DNA from: Tricholoma matsutake
Lineage: Eukaryota; Basidiomycota; Agaricomycetes; Agaricales; Tricholomataceae
DNA length: 64,000 nucleotides
Reading direction: 5' to 3'
Assembly: GCA_026075535.2 (NCBI GenBank)
Contig: AP026545.1
Location: 6,448,001-6,512,000, forward strand
The notes under the pieces are model-generated. The model searched no databases, was not told the origin of the DNA, and saw only the letters and a list, made by a program, of their open reading frames with translations. Below, one piece after another: positions 9,537 to 20,059 of the stretch. A program made the position numbers and the translations under genes. Each line of letters starts with the position of its first letter. The first letter of the stretch is position 1.

Positions 9537-12500
9537 ATCGTACGCCCTCACTGCCTGTCCATAACCGCTTTGAAGTCTTGTCAGTTGAATCCCTGGAGAA
9601 TGAATCCATTTCTGTGACTGCTCCCCTCTCTGACCCTTCGAAGTTGGCTAAAGACGTACCTGCTCTCCCCATCTCTCCTTCTACTCCACGTCCCAAAATT
9701 AAATCATGGGAGCGTAAACTACCACGCAAGTATATTGTGGCATCCACTCCCTCTGCACATTCCTTAAACCTAGCCATCGAACTGCAGACGACCGACACTG
9801 GACAGATACTCGGTGTTTCTGCGCTCCTGGACTCTGGTGCGACTGGTCTCTTCATCGATTCCCATCTGGTACAACAACATCGTCTAAATACTCGCTCACT
9901 CTCACGTCCGATACCTGTATATAACGTGGATGGATCCCCAAATGAAGCTGGTGCCATCCGAGAGGTTGCAGACCTGGTTCTCCGTTACAAAGATCATAGT
10001 GAGCGTGCCCTTTTTGCTGTCACTCAATTAGGAAAGCAAAAGGCGATTTTGGGATATCCATGGCTTCGAGACCATAACCCAGAGGTCGACTGGCGCACCG
10101 GGGAGGTTACCATGAGCCGATGTCCATCCCGCTGTCGGACGTGTTTCACAGAAGCCAGGCAAGAACGTCGTGGACAGAAGGCGGCAATACGACGAACTCA
10201 GAAGTGTCGTGCTGGACCCCTGCCTATACCTGAAGTGGAATTGGAAGGGGTTCCTGATCCAATGCCGGACTCGGATGATGATGATGAGGACTCAGAGGAA
10301 GTGGAGGAGGGTGATCGGATCTTCTACACTGCGATTCGCTCATCGCATGAGGTGTGTGCCACATCGAACATATCCCAACGCCTCGCCGAGGCCTTCCACA
10401 AAAACAACGCTGCTAAATCCTCTACTAACTCCTTACTCCCTCATCTCCATGAGTTTGAAGACGTGTTCTCCAAGGAGTCATTCGACTCTCTTCCTGCGCG
10501 TAAGCCATGGGATCACGCGATCGAACTCACCCCTGGCGCAACCCCTTCATCCTGCAAGGTCTATCCTCTCTCTCCGGAGGAACAACGGCAGCTTGACCAG
10601 TTCATCGACGAGCACCTGGCCTCTGGACGTATTCGACCATCGAAGTCACCCATGGCCTCTCCCTTTTTCTTTGTCAAGAAGAAGGATGGCTCACTTCGAC
10701 CGGTTCAAGACTACAGAAGACTCAACAACATCACGGTCAAAAATCGCTACCCACTACCCCTCATCTCCGAACTCGTAAACCAGCTCCGTGGAGCCCGATA
10801 CTTCACCAAGCTCGATGTCCGTTGGGGCTATAATAATGTGAGGATAAAGGAGGGAGATGAGTGGAAGGCAGCCTTTCGTACCAACCGTGGTCTTTTTGAA
10901 CCGCTTGTCATGTTCTTTGGCCTTACTAATAGCCCTGCCACCTTTCAGACCATGATGAACGACATCTTCCATGACCTCATCCTCGAAGGCGTTGTCTGCA
11001 TCTATCTCGACGACATCCTCATCTTCACTCGCACGGTTGAAGAGCACCGTCGCATCACACGCCTCGTCCTAGAGCGACTTCGACGGTACAAACTCTACCT
11101 TCGTCAGGACAAATGCGAGTTCGAAAGGACCAAGATCGAGTACCTCGGCCTGATTATCTCGGAGGGTCAAGTGGAGATGGATCCTATCAAGGTAAATGGG
11201 GTCACAGCTTGGCCTACGCCCACGAACAAGAAGGAGGTGCAGTCTTTCCTGGGCTTCATCAATTTTTATCGGCGTTTTATCAAGGATTTCTCACATCATG
11301 CACGACCGCTGTTCGACTTGACAGGAAAGGAGGCATGGAGGTGGGATAATGCACAACAGGAGGCGTTCGAAAAGCTTAAGGAGATGGTCACTTCCGCTCC
11401 GATCCTTACCTTTGCTGACGATTCGCGTCCTTTTCGTGTAGAAGCCGACAGTTCTGACTTTGCGACGGGCGCTGTGTTGTCTCAGCAGTCTCCGGAGGAC
11501 CAGAAGTGGCATCCTGTTGCGTTCTACTCCAAAAGCCTTAGTGCTGTAGAGAGAAACTACGAGATCCATGACAAGGAGATGTTGGCGATAATGCGTGCGC
11601 TTGAGGAGTGGCGACACTTCCTCGAGGGTGCCCAACACAAGGTGGAAATTTGGACGGATCACAAGAACCTCGAGTACTTCATGACGGCCAAGAAATTGAA
11701 CCGTCGTCAAGCTCGTTGGTCCCTGTATCTATCTAGATTCGACTTCTCCTTGCACCACCGTCCGGGTCGCAGCATGGGGAAGACCGATGCCCTATCCCGA
11801 CGTGCAGACCATGGGGATGGCAGCGGTGACAACCAAAACATTGTGCTGTTGCAGCCAGACCTGTTCACCATTCGGGCACTGGAAGGCATCGTACCCCAGG
11901 GCGAGGAGCGGGACATTCTACGTGACATTCGTCGCGCAAACCGTAGCGGTTTACATGAGGATGTTGTCGCCCGAGCTGTTAAAGAACTGAGGAAGGGATC
12001 GACCCTTTCCTTACGTGCGGCAGAGTGGGCTGAAAAGGAGGACTTGTTGTATTTCAGGGATCGCATCTATGTTCCCAATGACCCAGACCTTCGCCGGCGC
12101 ATCATATCCCAACACCATGACTCACAGATTGCTGGCCACCCCGGACGCTGGAAGACCTTGGAGCTCACCTCACGGAACTATTGGTGGCCACAAATGTCAC
12201 GGCTCATTGGTCAGTATTGTCGCACTTGTGACCTTTGCTTACGCACCAAGGTCCCTCGTCGCAAGCCTATTGGTGAGCTACACCCTCTTCCTGTTCCAGA
12301 GAGTCGTTGGGATGTCGTCAGCGTCGACTTTGTGGTGGAATTGCCAGAGTCAAACGGGTTTGATGCGGTGATGTGCACAGTTGACTCAGTGGGAAAACGC
12401 GCTCACTTCATTCCCACTCACACCACTGTCAGTGCCCTAGGTGCCGCTCGACTCTACCTCCACCACGTGTGGAAGTTACATGGACTTCCTGGTGCCTTCC

Positions 12501-13435
12501 TCTCGGATCGTGGCCCTCAGTTCATGGCGGAGTTCACTCGTGAGCTGTACCGACTCCTGGGGATCAAACTCCTCGCTTCAACTGCTTATCACCCACAAAC
12601 TGATGGCCAGACGGAGCGAGTCAACCAGGAACTGGAGCAGTACATCCGCCTCTTTGTCAATGAACGCCAGGACGATTGGGATGATCTCCTTCCTTTGGCC
12701 GAGTTCGGATACAACAACCATGTCCATGCTTCCACTCAACAGACCCCTTTCCTCTTAGACACTGGACGACATCCACGCATGGGATTTGAACCTCGCCAAA
12801 CTCCCTCACACATCGAGACAGTGAATGAGTTCACAGAACGCATGAGGGATAGCTTGGAGGAGGCAAGGGCAGCCTTAGCAAAGGCGAAGGACGACATGGC
12901 GCGATTTTACAACCAGCGCCACTCCCCAACCCCTCAGTACAAGGTTGGTGATCGAGTTTATCTTGACTCCAGTGACATCTCCACTACACGTCCATCCAAG
13001 AAACTCGCTCATCGCTTCTTGGGACCTTTCCCCATTGTCAAGTGCGTTGGAACACATGCCTATCGTCTACGCCTCCCAGCCTCCATGTCCAGACTCCATC
13101 CCGTCTTCCATGTCATCAAATTGCTTCCAGCTCCCCCAGATCCATTCCCGGGACGCCATTCACACCCACCACCACCACCTACAGTGATCGAGGGAGAACC
13201 CCAATATGAAGTCGAGTCAATCTTGGACAGCCGTTTGCGTCGAGGAAAACTCCAGTATTTGGTACATTGGAAGGGTTATGGGTATGAGGAGAACTCATGG
13301 GTCGAAGAGTCTGATGTAAATGCCCCTCGGTTAATCAAGGAATTCCACCGACGGCACACTGCTGCACCGCGTCGCATTCAAGTCACGGACTTTGGTCGTA
13401 TACGATTTCGAATGCATCGGGGCGATGCATCTTAG
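9533..13435 (+). CDS. pol: Chromovirus Pol: protease, reverse transcriptase, RNase H, integrase, chromodomain
   Basis: 1,300 residues, intact. Domains in order: aspartic protease with LLDSGATGLF (catalytic Asp100); reverse transcriptase with YLDD at 491-494; RNase H with ADSSDFATGA near 637; integrase with an HHCC zinc finger near 860-905 and catalytic Asp in VVSVDF (about 932), Asp in LSDRGPQ (about 993) and Glu in QTERVNQE (about 1029); and a C-terminal chromodomain (about 1225-1285, YLVHWKGYG). This order and the chromodomain define Ty3/Gypsy chromoviruses, whose integrases can be guided to marked chromatin. The frame has no ATG near its start. It is open from 9491, after a TAA at 9488-9490, so entry from gag within 9491-9536 is expected. 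The stop codon abuts the polypurine tract. Confidence 0.95.
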   Translation: MNRTPSLPVHNRFEVLSVESLENESISVTAPLSDPSKLAKDVPALPISPSTPRPKIKSWERKLPRKYIVASTPSAHSLNLAIELQTTDTGQILGVSALLDSGATGLFIDSHLVQQHRLNTRSLSRPIPVYNVDGSPNEAGAIREVADLVLRYKDHSERALFAVTQLGKQKAILGYPWLRDHNPEVDWRTGEVTMSRCPSRCRTCFTEARQERRGQKAAIRRTQKCRAGPLPIPEVELEGVPDPMPDSDDDDEDSEEVEEGDRIFYTAIRSSHEVCATSNISQRLAEAFHKNNAAKSSTNSLLPHLHEFEDVFSKESFDSLPARKPWDHAIELTPGATPSSCKVYPLSPEEQRQLDQFIDEHLASGRIRPSKSPMASPFFFVKKKDGSLRPVQDYRRLNNITVKNRYPLPLISELVNQLRGARYFTKLDVRWGYNNVRIKEGDEWKAAFRTNRGLFEPLVMFFGLTNSPATFQTMMNDIFHDLILEGVVCIYLDDILIFTRTVEEHRRITRLVLERLRRYKLYLRQDKCEFERTKIEYLGLIISEGQVEMDPIKVNGVTAWPTPTNKKEVQSFLGFINFYRRFIKDFSHHARPLFDLTGKEAWRWDNAQQEAFEKLKEMVTSAPILTFADDSRPFRVEADSSDFATGAVLSQQSPEDQKWHPVAFYSKSLSAVERNYEIHDKEMLAIMRALEEWRHFLEGAQHKVEIWTDHKNLEYFMTAKKLNRRQARWSLYLSRFDFSLHHRPGRSMGKTDALSRRADHGDGSGDNQNIVLLQPDLFTIRALEGIVPQGEERDILRDIRRANRSGLHEDVVARAVKELRKGSTLSLRAAEWAEKEDLLYFRDRIYVPNDPDLRRRIISQHHDSQIAGHPGRWKTLELTSRNYWWPQMSRLIGQYCRTCDLCLRTKVPRRKPIGELHPLPVPESRWDVVSVDFVVELPESNGFDAVMCTVDSVGKRAHFIPTHTTVSALGAARLYLHHVWKLHGLPGAFLSDRGPQFMAEFTRELYRLLGIKLLASTAYHPQTDGQTERVNQELEQYIRLFVNERQDDWDDLLPLAEFGYNNHVHASTQQTPFLLDTGRHPRMGFEPRQTPSHIETVNEFTERMRDSLEEARAALAKAKDDMARFYNQRHSPTPQYKVGDRVYLDSSDISTTRPSKKLAHRFLGPFPIVKCVGTHAYRLRLPASMSRLHPVFHVIKLLPAPPDPFPGRHSHPPPPPTVIEGEPQYEVESILDSRLRRGKLQYLVHWKGYGYEENSWVEESDVNAPRLIKEFHRRHTAAPRRIQVTDFGRIRFRMHRGDAS

Positions 13436-13446
13436 AGAGGGGGTGA
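13434..13446 (+). promoter_or_regulatory. Polypurine tract
   Basis: The purine run AGAGAGGGGG at 13434-13443, followed by TGA, lies directly before the 3' LTR. This is where the plus-strand primer of reverse transcription is expected. It overlaps the last base pairs of the pol stop codon. Confidence 0.85.
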
Positions 13447-13872
13447 TGTAAGGGGACTAGGGGGGTGCCCTGTGTGTTTTTCCTATTTTTTATGTTCGTC
13501 CCATATTTTTCCCCACCTCATTTCCTTCTATTCTTCATTTTCTATGATTTTTCCGGATTTTATTACTAATTTTCCCTTGCTATCATGTTTGTATATGTTG
13601 ACACTTTTATATTTAGAGGCGGAGTACCCCTTCCGACACATACCCCTTGGTATGATGTCATTCGGCGGCCTTGATCTGCCTATCTCCGCCTTTTTCTATT
13701 TTTAGGTTATATTTGATTTTTGTCGTCTTCACATATACTGGGCATCAGCAAGGGGATCCTTAGAGTTTTCTCTTCGGATTTCCCTTTGCTAGGTGCGCCC
13801 CCAATGCCTGTATTATGTAGTATAATTTTAACTTCGGATTTCCCTTTGCTAGAGGCTTAGGTTGCCCTTATA
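13447..13872 (+). repeat. 3' LTR of the chromovirus
   Basis: 426 bp, the same length as the 5' LTR and identical to it by eye. It is followed by the GCCAC target duplication at 13873-13877. Confidence 0.95.
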
Positions 13873-14156
13873 GCCACATTACTTCCTGTTGTTCTCAAAG
13901 CTGCTAGTTTTTGGAGGATATTTGCCTGTCCTTGCTGTAGCTCTTGTATTTGATGTGTCTGACTGAGCTGGAGCTCTTGCATTTGCTTGGCCAGTATTTC
14001 AATGCTTGATGGAACTGAGGTGTCCACCATTGGGGCTGCAGTAACCTCTTTAGTACTAAACTTCATCTTTTTCTTCATCTTCCAAGTAGGTTTCATGGGT
14101 GGCTCATCATCCAAATCATCTGAGTTGTCTGAATCAGTACTGTCAGAGTTGCTGCT
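13873..14156 (-). pseudogene. Middle part of the old Gypsy Gag, resumed after the chromovirus
   Basis: On the minus strand this encodes a serine/aspartate-rich stretch (SDSTDSDNSDD), a basic KPTWKMKKKMKF block and a glutamine-rich coiled-coil segment (ILAKQMQELQLSQ). This layout precedes the zinc knuckle in basidiomycete Gypsy Gag proteins. It joins the knuckle at 7550-7820 once the chromovirus and one GCCAC copy are taken out. At its other end it is cut by the hAT-type MITE that begins at 14157. Confidence 0.6.
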
Positions 14157-14636
14157 TAAGGCAAGGCAGGGGTGGGTATACCCTTGTGTTTTTGGGCTAA
14201 GGGTATGAGGGTAGGGGTTTGGAAGTTCATACCCTTGCATACCCCTGTACCCTTACTAAGGGTACAGGGGTATGCCAGGGGTATGCTTATGTAAGAATAT
14301 CATTTGATTTTTTCAGCTACAAAGACTCATATTCAAGATTTTCATCAATTAAATTCAGCTTTTGGGATTGTCCAACATGATAATGGCTTTCATATGTTAA
14401 TAAGAGGTATTAATATGTGATATTAATAGTAAATACAATAGTTAGCAACACTTTTCAAATGAATTTTGCTCTAAATATGTTGATTTTGTGCCAAACCCCT
14501 GTACCCTTGACAAACCCTCCCATACCCTTGGCAACCCTTATATGTTTCCATACCCTTACCCCTAAGGGTAGGGTGTTCAGGGGTAGGGGTAAGGGTATGA
14601 GATTTGACACCCAGGGGTAACCCCTGCCTTGCCCTA
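14157..14636. mobile_element. hAT-type MITE, 480 bp
   Basis: The ends are the inverted repeats TAAGGCAAGGCAGGGGT and, at the right end in reverse complement, TAGGGCAAGGCAGGGGT. The flanks carry an 8-bp near-duplication, TTGCTGCT (14149-14156) and TCGCTGCT (14637-14644), as hAT transposition makes. Subterminal regions repeat ACCCTTA / TAAGGGT and TACCCCTG many times. It codes for nothing. It interrupts the Gag relic between its acidic stretch and the block encoding FDEDDIAN. Confidence 0.8.
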
Positions 14637-15283
14637 TCGCTGCTCGAGTCTGCAGAGGTGTCAGCACTGTACTTATCATTAGCAATGTCATCTTCATCAA
14701 ATTCTTTCTGTAAAAGTGCCAGAACATCATCCCTAGATGGGGGGGACTGTACCTTTGTCTTGTCAGCTGGTAGTCTGAGCTGGATCATCTTCTGTTGTGC
14801 TTTTGGTATTCCTCTGAAAAATAATATGTTAGCTTCATTTATGGAGAGTTGATTGCTCTCAAAATGAGGCATGAAGCCTGTGCCATGAATTCCCTGTAGT
14901 AACAGTCGGCATGTTGGATGTGGGTGAAAGCTTTGTGTTCTGAATGTCATTTGACCCATTTTCATAACTTGTCTGGGGGAACGTGAGGTTTTCTGTTGTT
15001 CAAACTGTAGAGTTTGACTAAATAGCTACATGCCACCGCCTAGTTGTGTTGAGTCCAATGCACAGCCAATTCAATGACATAGCAGACTTGTTGGTGGGAG
15101 TACTGTAATATGTGCACTGGGAGATTGTTGTGGGATATTTCTGCTGAATCAGTGTGCACTTTGAGGGAGTCCAGGAAATTGTCAACACATTTTCCTTTGA
15201 AATGTGGTGCATTCAGGGAGCCCGGTGTCAGCATAGGTGTTAATATGCATGAAGCAGCTGGAGGTGCTGTATTTTCCATGGTT
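14637..15283 (-). pseudogene. N-terminal and capsid part of the old Gypsy Gag
   Basis: The minus strand reads, with frameshifts, APHFKGKCVDNFLDSL, then a block ending VIELAVHW, then RGIPKAQQKM and LLQKEFDEDDIAN. These are the landmarks of the Gag capsid region in mushroom Gypsy elements. At the plus-strand right end it is cut by the hAT-type element starting at 15284. The very start of the protein (MHTPSSTPPPTQMRPA) is on the far side at 17138-17186. Confidence 0.6.
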
Positions 15284-17137
15284 AGGGTGTAGCACAGGTA
15301 CAGGTGAACCTGTGGTATTCTGCCTGCAGGTAGCACAGGTGCAGGTATGGGTTTGTATATCTGTACCTGTGGCAACACCACACCTGTACTCATGGTGTTG
15401 CAGGTTGTCACAGGTTTGAGTTGTGATATATTTCATATCAGGTTTTGTGGTTCCAAAATTCTTCTGAGCTCTTTGCTTTGAGTTAAATTTTTTTTTATCA
15501 AGTTTCATGAGAATCAATTGTTGTTACACTCTGTTAAGACATGTATCTACCTGGTACTGTGGGATCTTATGACATACAATGATCTAATTCAGTGAAGTTG
15601 ATGTTATTTTGCATGGTGACCTTGAGTGTTCCTTCCAAATTTTGCTCCTCTCATGCCAAAACTACTCTGCCCAGATAGAATGCAGCAAATTGCTAGTTTC
15701 TTTGTGTTCTTCATGATGGATAAAAAAGGTTGACAGATGATTTGTGAAGGAATTGAACATTACATTATAATTTATATGTGGATTCAAGTGTTGAAGCAGT
15801 ATAGAAAAGTTGGATAACTTCTAGCATAGCTAACTCTTATCTTTGTTTTAGCTACACATAGTTTATGCCATGTTACTCAAGTGCTACTGTAGTTTTGAAA
15901 CACCATACAAAACCTGTGCTTATAACCTGTACCTGCAGATATGGTCAAGGGGGTAGTGGAACGGGAATCCCGGACCAGATGTAGGGGGGGGGGTCCTACT
16001 AGAGGCTGGAATTTTTTTTTTGACCATGCTGAAAATGATGCCGATGGGCATTGTTGGGTGCTGAATACCTTAATCCAAGCACAAGCGCCAAGCACAGTGC
16101 CATATTTCAACATCCCTAGTACTAGTAGTAACCAGATACTGCATGTGCTCGTTTGCAGCCTATACGCAGTAGGTTCGGACCCTAGCTAAACCTCGCTGCC
16201 TCATTAATGTTTTGTACATTCAGTTCATCGCATTTTGGTTTCTTGCTAGTACATAGTACATATGTACTCCCACTTTCAGTCCCCCATAGGCGTGCACTAA
16301 CAATCCCACAAGTGTCTGTGAGTGCATATCCAAAATGCTCCGTATTGTCTGAGCACAATGCTCGTTGAATTCCCAAGGTCGGTCTTGTAAGCACACAGAT
16401 AACTCGACCTCCTCGACCTATCCCAGCTGTCTGTCCACATGTGCATCCTTGAGGGGTCCTCATGTCTGGCCGAGTTCCTGCTAGTCAATCAGTACATTTT
16501 GCTCTTACTATTGATTTGGTTGTAGTGAACCATGCTCATCGAACATCACGGAGAGTCCCCATGGACAAACGGTACATACAGTGAGGCCCTGTGAAGGTAA
16601 GCAGACATGGCAGCCATCGCTGGAACAGTGGATAAAGGTAAAGCGGGAGGCAGACATACTAGTAGTAGGTGAGGTGACAGGCGTATTTGGTTGTGGTTGA
16701 CGTCAACCTCGGGTTCCATTCACGTATCATGATAGAAAAAAAAGTCCGTTCCAAGGAGTTGTAAGCAATTAGGATGGGCATCAATTTGTTATTTGTTTGG
16801 AGGCATATCCTATAGTGATGAACACAAAAGAAAAAGTAAAGCCAGAGATGGGATAGAGAAGCGGTGCATCACGTCGGACACTACGGGTCCATGGGAAATA
16901 GTATGTTCATTGTTTGATGTTTGATTGATGACATGCATGTGATCGAAACATACCATATATGGCAGGAGGGGGGAGGGGGGGGGGGTCTGGCGAGCTGCAA
17001 AAAATAGAAACCGACATCATATGAAAAATTCCTGTCCCACCACCCCCTTGGATATGGTGTTTGTACAGGTATGGTGTCACAGGTGACAGGTGTGGTGTTG
17101 CCAGTGAAACCCTTGGTGTCACCTGTGCTACACCCTA
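15284..17137. mobile_element. hAT-like non-autonomous element, about 1.85 kb
   Basis: The 17-bp perfect terminal inverted repeats are TAGGGTGTAGCACAGGT at 15284-15300 and its complement at 17121-17137. Close inside both ends the word ACAGGT(A/G) / ACCTGT recurs many times (15290-15420 and 17050-17130), as in hAT subterminal transposase sites. The flanking 8-mers TCCATGGT and TTGCTGGT match at only 5 of 8 positions, so the target duplication is uncertain. The interior contains no protein I recognise, including the G-rich patch at about 15985 and the more CpG-rich patch at 16200-16560. Confidence 0.65.
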
Positions 17138-17186
17138 TTGCTGGTCTCATTTGAGTTGGTGGAGGTGTGGATGATGGAGTGTGCAC
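17138..17186 (-). pseudogene. Start of the old Gypsy Gag
   Basis: The minus strand begins an ATG frame (MHTPSSTPPPTQMRPA). It is cut at 17137 by the hAT-like element and continues at 15283. The proline/threonine-rich start is usual for these Gag proteins. It lies about 280 bp downstream, in the minus direction, of the LTR boundary proposed at 17463. Confidence 0.45.
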
Positions 17187-17462
17187 ATTTTTTAAAAGTA
17201 AGGCTCACCTTCGAGTGGTGAGTGGTATCAGTGTTGTTGGTTTGCATGACAGTTTGAGTAGTGAAAAGGATTATTGAATTGACTTCCCATCAATTCAAAA
17301 TGGATGATGTTTGATTGGTTGTGATCAATTGTGATCACAAATGATCAATAAGATCTGTAATCGACAAATTAGCATTGATATGGTAAGGGATGCTCACTGT
17401 AAATTTGTGCTGTGAACAAGGAATGGAAAACCTAAACAAATGCCCCTGTCTCGGTCACCAGT
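17187..17462 (-). other. Leader of the old Gypsy, with candidate primer-binding site
   Basis: This is non-coding sequence between the proposed LTR and gag on the minus strand. At about 17446-17462 the minus strand reads ACTGGTGACCGAGACAGG, which starts with a TGG-type primer-binding site next to the LTR end. The rest has no recognisable feature. Confidence 0.4.
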
Positions 17463-17960
17463 TGTGGCAGGGTTAAAGCTCTGCTGGTATTACATTGACC
17501 AAGTGGTTATGTCGTGAGAGGTCAGGTAAGTGAGAACAGAGTTAGATCAGGGAAGAGCAAAGTACTCGAGCCATCAGCCCTTTTGGTGGTGGATGGGAGG
17601 TAAACAAGATACAAGCCTGAACTCATTGTGGTATGCGCATAATAAGAAGCACTCAACAATGAACATGTATACAATCAACAAAGTCATGTGTCAACATTGT
17701 TGAAAGTGAAAAATTGTTGCATCGAGGGAAAAACAGCTTGAGGGTCAATGTGTAATGTATCACAGTGCACTACTTTACTTAGAATATAACTTGTAACAAT
17801 GAGAATACAAAAGGACTTGGGCAAACTTGACAGGAAGACCTGTAAACTTGAGCACTTATCTTAAAATCTGCACCTTGGTGTGCAGAAGACTTGTGGACTT
17901 GAGGGACTTGAGAGGGAAAACTTAGAGGGGAATGTGAAGTGTGAGTCCTCAACCCTACCA
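17463..17960 (-). repeat. 5' LTR of the old minus-strand Gypsy (proposed)
   Basis: On the plus strand the segment starts TGTGGCAGGGTT and ends AACCCTACCA, a near-inverted TG...CA border pair of about 500 bp. It is placed directly beside a primer-site-like sequence. The partner LTR was not found in the window, and the outer end is judged only from the terminal match, so it could be off by some bases. Confidence 0.4.
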
Positions 17961-18394
17961 TCCAGTCAATTGACTCTTTGATCCAGATGTTGTCTAGCCA
18001 CGGATGTGTGTTAACTGGTGCCTTGTTGGATTGTCGTGATTGATAGGTTAATTTTGTATGAAGGAAATGCTAAATAAAAATTAATGAAAAACTGGGAACT
18101 GTTCTGTCTCATTGAAAGTGTAGCTGTTGGTGCAGAAGTCGAGGAAGCATGAAACTGTGATGGGACACATGATGAACATGTCATGTGAATATAGCATTGT
18201 CATCATGCCTAAAGGGATCGGATAACAAACTGTAAGTGATGCAACAAAGTTAGTAATATGAAATATTGATGAACAAAGTAAAAGGTAATGTATATGGTAG
18301 CCCAATGGTTCCATTGCATGATGATGCAGCTAGGACAACATTCCCAGGAATGGGAAAGTTGGCAAACAGGCCAACTAACCCATCCACAATGACT
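17961..18394. other. Unassigned sequence between two Gypsy relics
   Basis: AT-rich and CpG-poor. No gene is recognised. The reading frame of the neighbouring pol relic continues open into this stretch to 18250, but its similarity to the Pol family stops at about 18395. This piece is probably unrelated sequence joined at a deletion or insertion point. Confidence 0.35.
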
Positions 18395-19020
18395 AGCATC
18401 AGAGCCACCTGCTCCACTTGGGCAGGGCACCACCACCCTGCCTTGCAGTACTTGCTGATTTTCTTGGTGAGGGGTTTCCTCATTGAGTCTGGACATTTTG
18501 GAAGATAGTAGTTATACTTCTTCTTTTCCTCCACTAATGAAATATGGTGGTTCACTTCCCTAAATAGAGGAAGTGCTTCCAGTACTCCACCAAGCATGTC
18601 ACTGAAGTTGTTGAGCCACTCCTTTCTTAGGTGTGGAATGTCTTTCTCAGTCAAAGGGCCCTTTACCCTTGACTTCTCTGCTTGGTCTTTGCACATAGCA
18701 AAGAGTATATCATTGAAGTCGTTCATCTGCTCCACTGGTAGAACAGATGGAAGGGATTGGTCAAGCCCAGATTGCTCAAACCCAGGGCCATTGGGATACC
18801 ATTTCCAAGTAAACTCCTGGATGATCTCTTCCTGATCATCCTTTTCATTGTCACTGTCAGGCTCCTCGTCCTCCAGTTCCTCCAGTCCCAACAATATGGA
18901 TTCCATGTGCTTTAGTCCATTTGGATGAGGTCTGTCCTCATCCTCTATTTCCTCAATCTCCACCGACCTCCAATGGCAGGTCAGAGGTCGCAACCTTATT
19001 GAGCTGGGTCCTGGTTTGTC
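18395..19020 (-). pseudogene. Gypsy Pol fragment: linker before the reverse transcriptase
   Basis: The minus strand encodes WKWYPNGPGFEQSGL, then FNDILFAMCKDQAEKSRVKG and TEKDIPHLRKEW, followed by LPLFREVNHHISLVEEKKKY and CKAGWWCPAQ. These are landmarks of the segment between protease and reverse transcriptase in mushroom Gypsy elements. The catalytic palm with YVDD/YLDD is missing because the family match ends at about 18395. It lies downstream of a protease block and a gag block in the same orientation, so these three form one truncated element. Confidence 0.7.
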
Positions 19021-19104
19021 CAGGTCCTTGTTAGGTTTGACAGTGGCTCTAAGACTGCTATCTAGTCAGTTCTCCTTGGGCAAGGTTGGACACATAGTGT
19101 GCCA

Positions 19105-19707
19105 TCATGCTTGACAGAACATGCTCTTGCCCTCGATAATTGTTTTGAGGACCTTACCCTTGATCTGGACTTCATCACATTCAAAGTCCAGGATGATACC
19201 ATGTTTCCTTATGAAAATGGTGCCCAGAATGGTGTCATACCTATCAATGTTAACTACATCAAAGTAATGGGAACCTGTTGCTTTGCTGATCTCAAAATTG
19301 GCAAAGAGTACAAAGTTGATCTTCAAATGGCTTCCAATGGTGCCCAATTGCAGGGGCACCAGCTCTCCCAACTCATGGGCTTTCAAGTTCACAGACATTG
19401 CGAACTCTGGGGAAATGGAGTCAGACATGCAGCCTGAATCCAACAGAACGTATGCTTTGAGGTTGTGAAGTTTCATCTTCACAACAAAGCACCAATTATC
19501 CTTCTCAGTATGGAGAGGATGGGTAATCTTCTTGGAAGATTTCCTTAACACAGTGGTGCCCTTAAATTTGGGTCTCACTTCAATCAGGCTGTCTATCATG
19601 ATGCTAAATCTTTCTTTAGGGGTCAGAATCTTTTCATGGCCTGAATTTTTAGAGTTGACCTCTGATTCCACAGAGGGGCAGTCATCAGATTTATAATCTG
19701 GTGACAA
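19105..19707 (-). pseudogene. Gypsy aspartic protease block
   Basis: A 200-codon minus-strand frame with AYVLLDSGCMSDSISPEF, which carries the catalytic DSG of retroviral-type aspartic proteases, followed by the usual YDTILGTIFIRKHG and ILDFE blocks. In this Gypsy group the residue after DSG is often Cys or Thr. The upstream Gag and downstream Pol fragments are separated from it by stops and frameshifts, so no polyprotein can be made. Confidence 0.75.
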
Positions 19708-20059
19708 TTCTCAGATAGTGTATAACTGCTCCAAGACAGATGACTTGCTGGTGTACAAGTCAACGTCTGATTCCATATTGTGCAGTTCCCCTTCAGAACT
19801 GTACTGAGAGCCCAAGGGATAGGCTTCTGATCCAGCCATCCCATAGTCTGAGGCAGCATGTTCCTTGGAATCACTGCATGCCACAGTGAATCTTTCCATC
19901 ACCAGAGGATCAGGGTCATCCTAAATGTCCTGCACTTGGACATGTGAGCTGGATGCTTACCTGTCCCCATCATGGGATTTATGATCAGACAATACAACTG
20001 ATCCTTCTCTCACAGCATACATTTTTGCAGATGGTCAGGGCTGTCTGTACTTTGGACAT

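Larger units (their letters stand above)
7826..13872 (+). mobile_element. Complete Ty3/Gypsy chromovirus, 6,047 bp
   Basis: Two 426-bp LTRs, identical by eye, flank one gag and one pol frame, both open throughout. The element ends are TGTAAGGG and CCCTTATA. Both flanks carry the 5-bp target duplication GCCAC (7821-7825 and 13873-13877). A primer-binding site, a polypurine tract and a C-terminal chromodomain are present. The internal sequence is rich in CpG, unlike the surrounding old repeats. Identical LTRs and an exact target duplication mean a very recent insertion. It sits in the gag relic of an older minus-strand Gypsy. A solo LTR of the same family is at 52073-52498. Confidence 0.97.
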
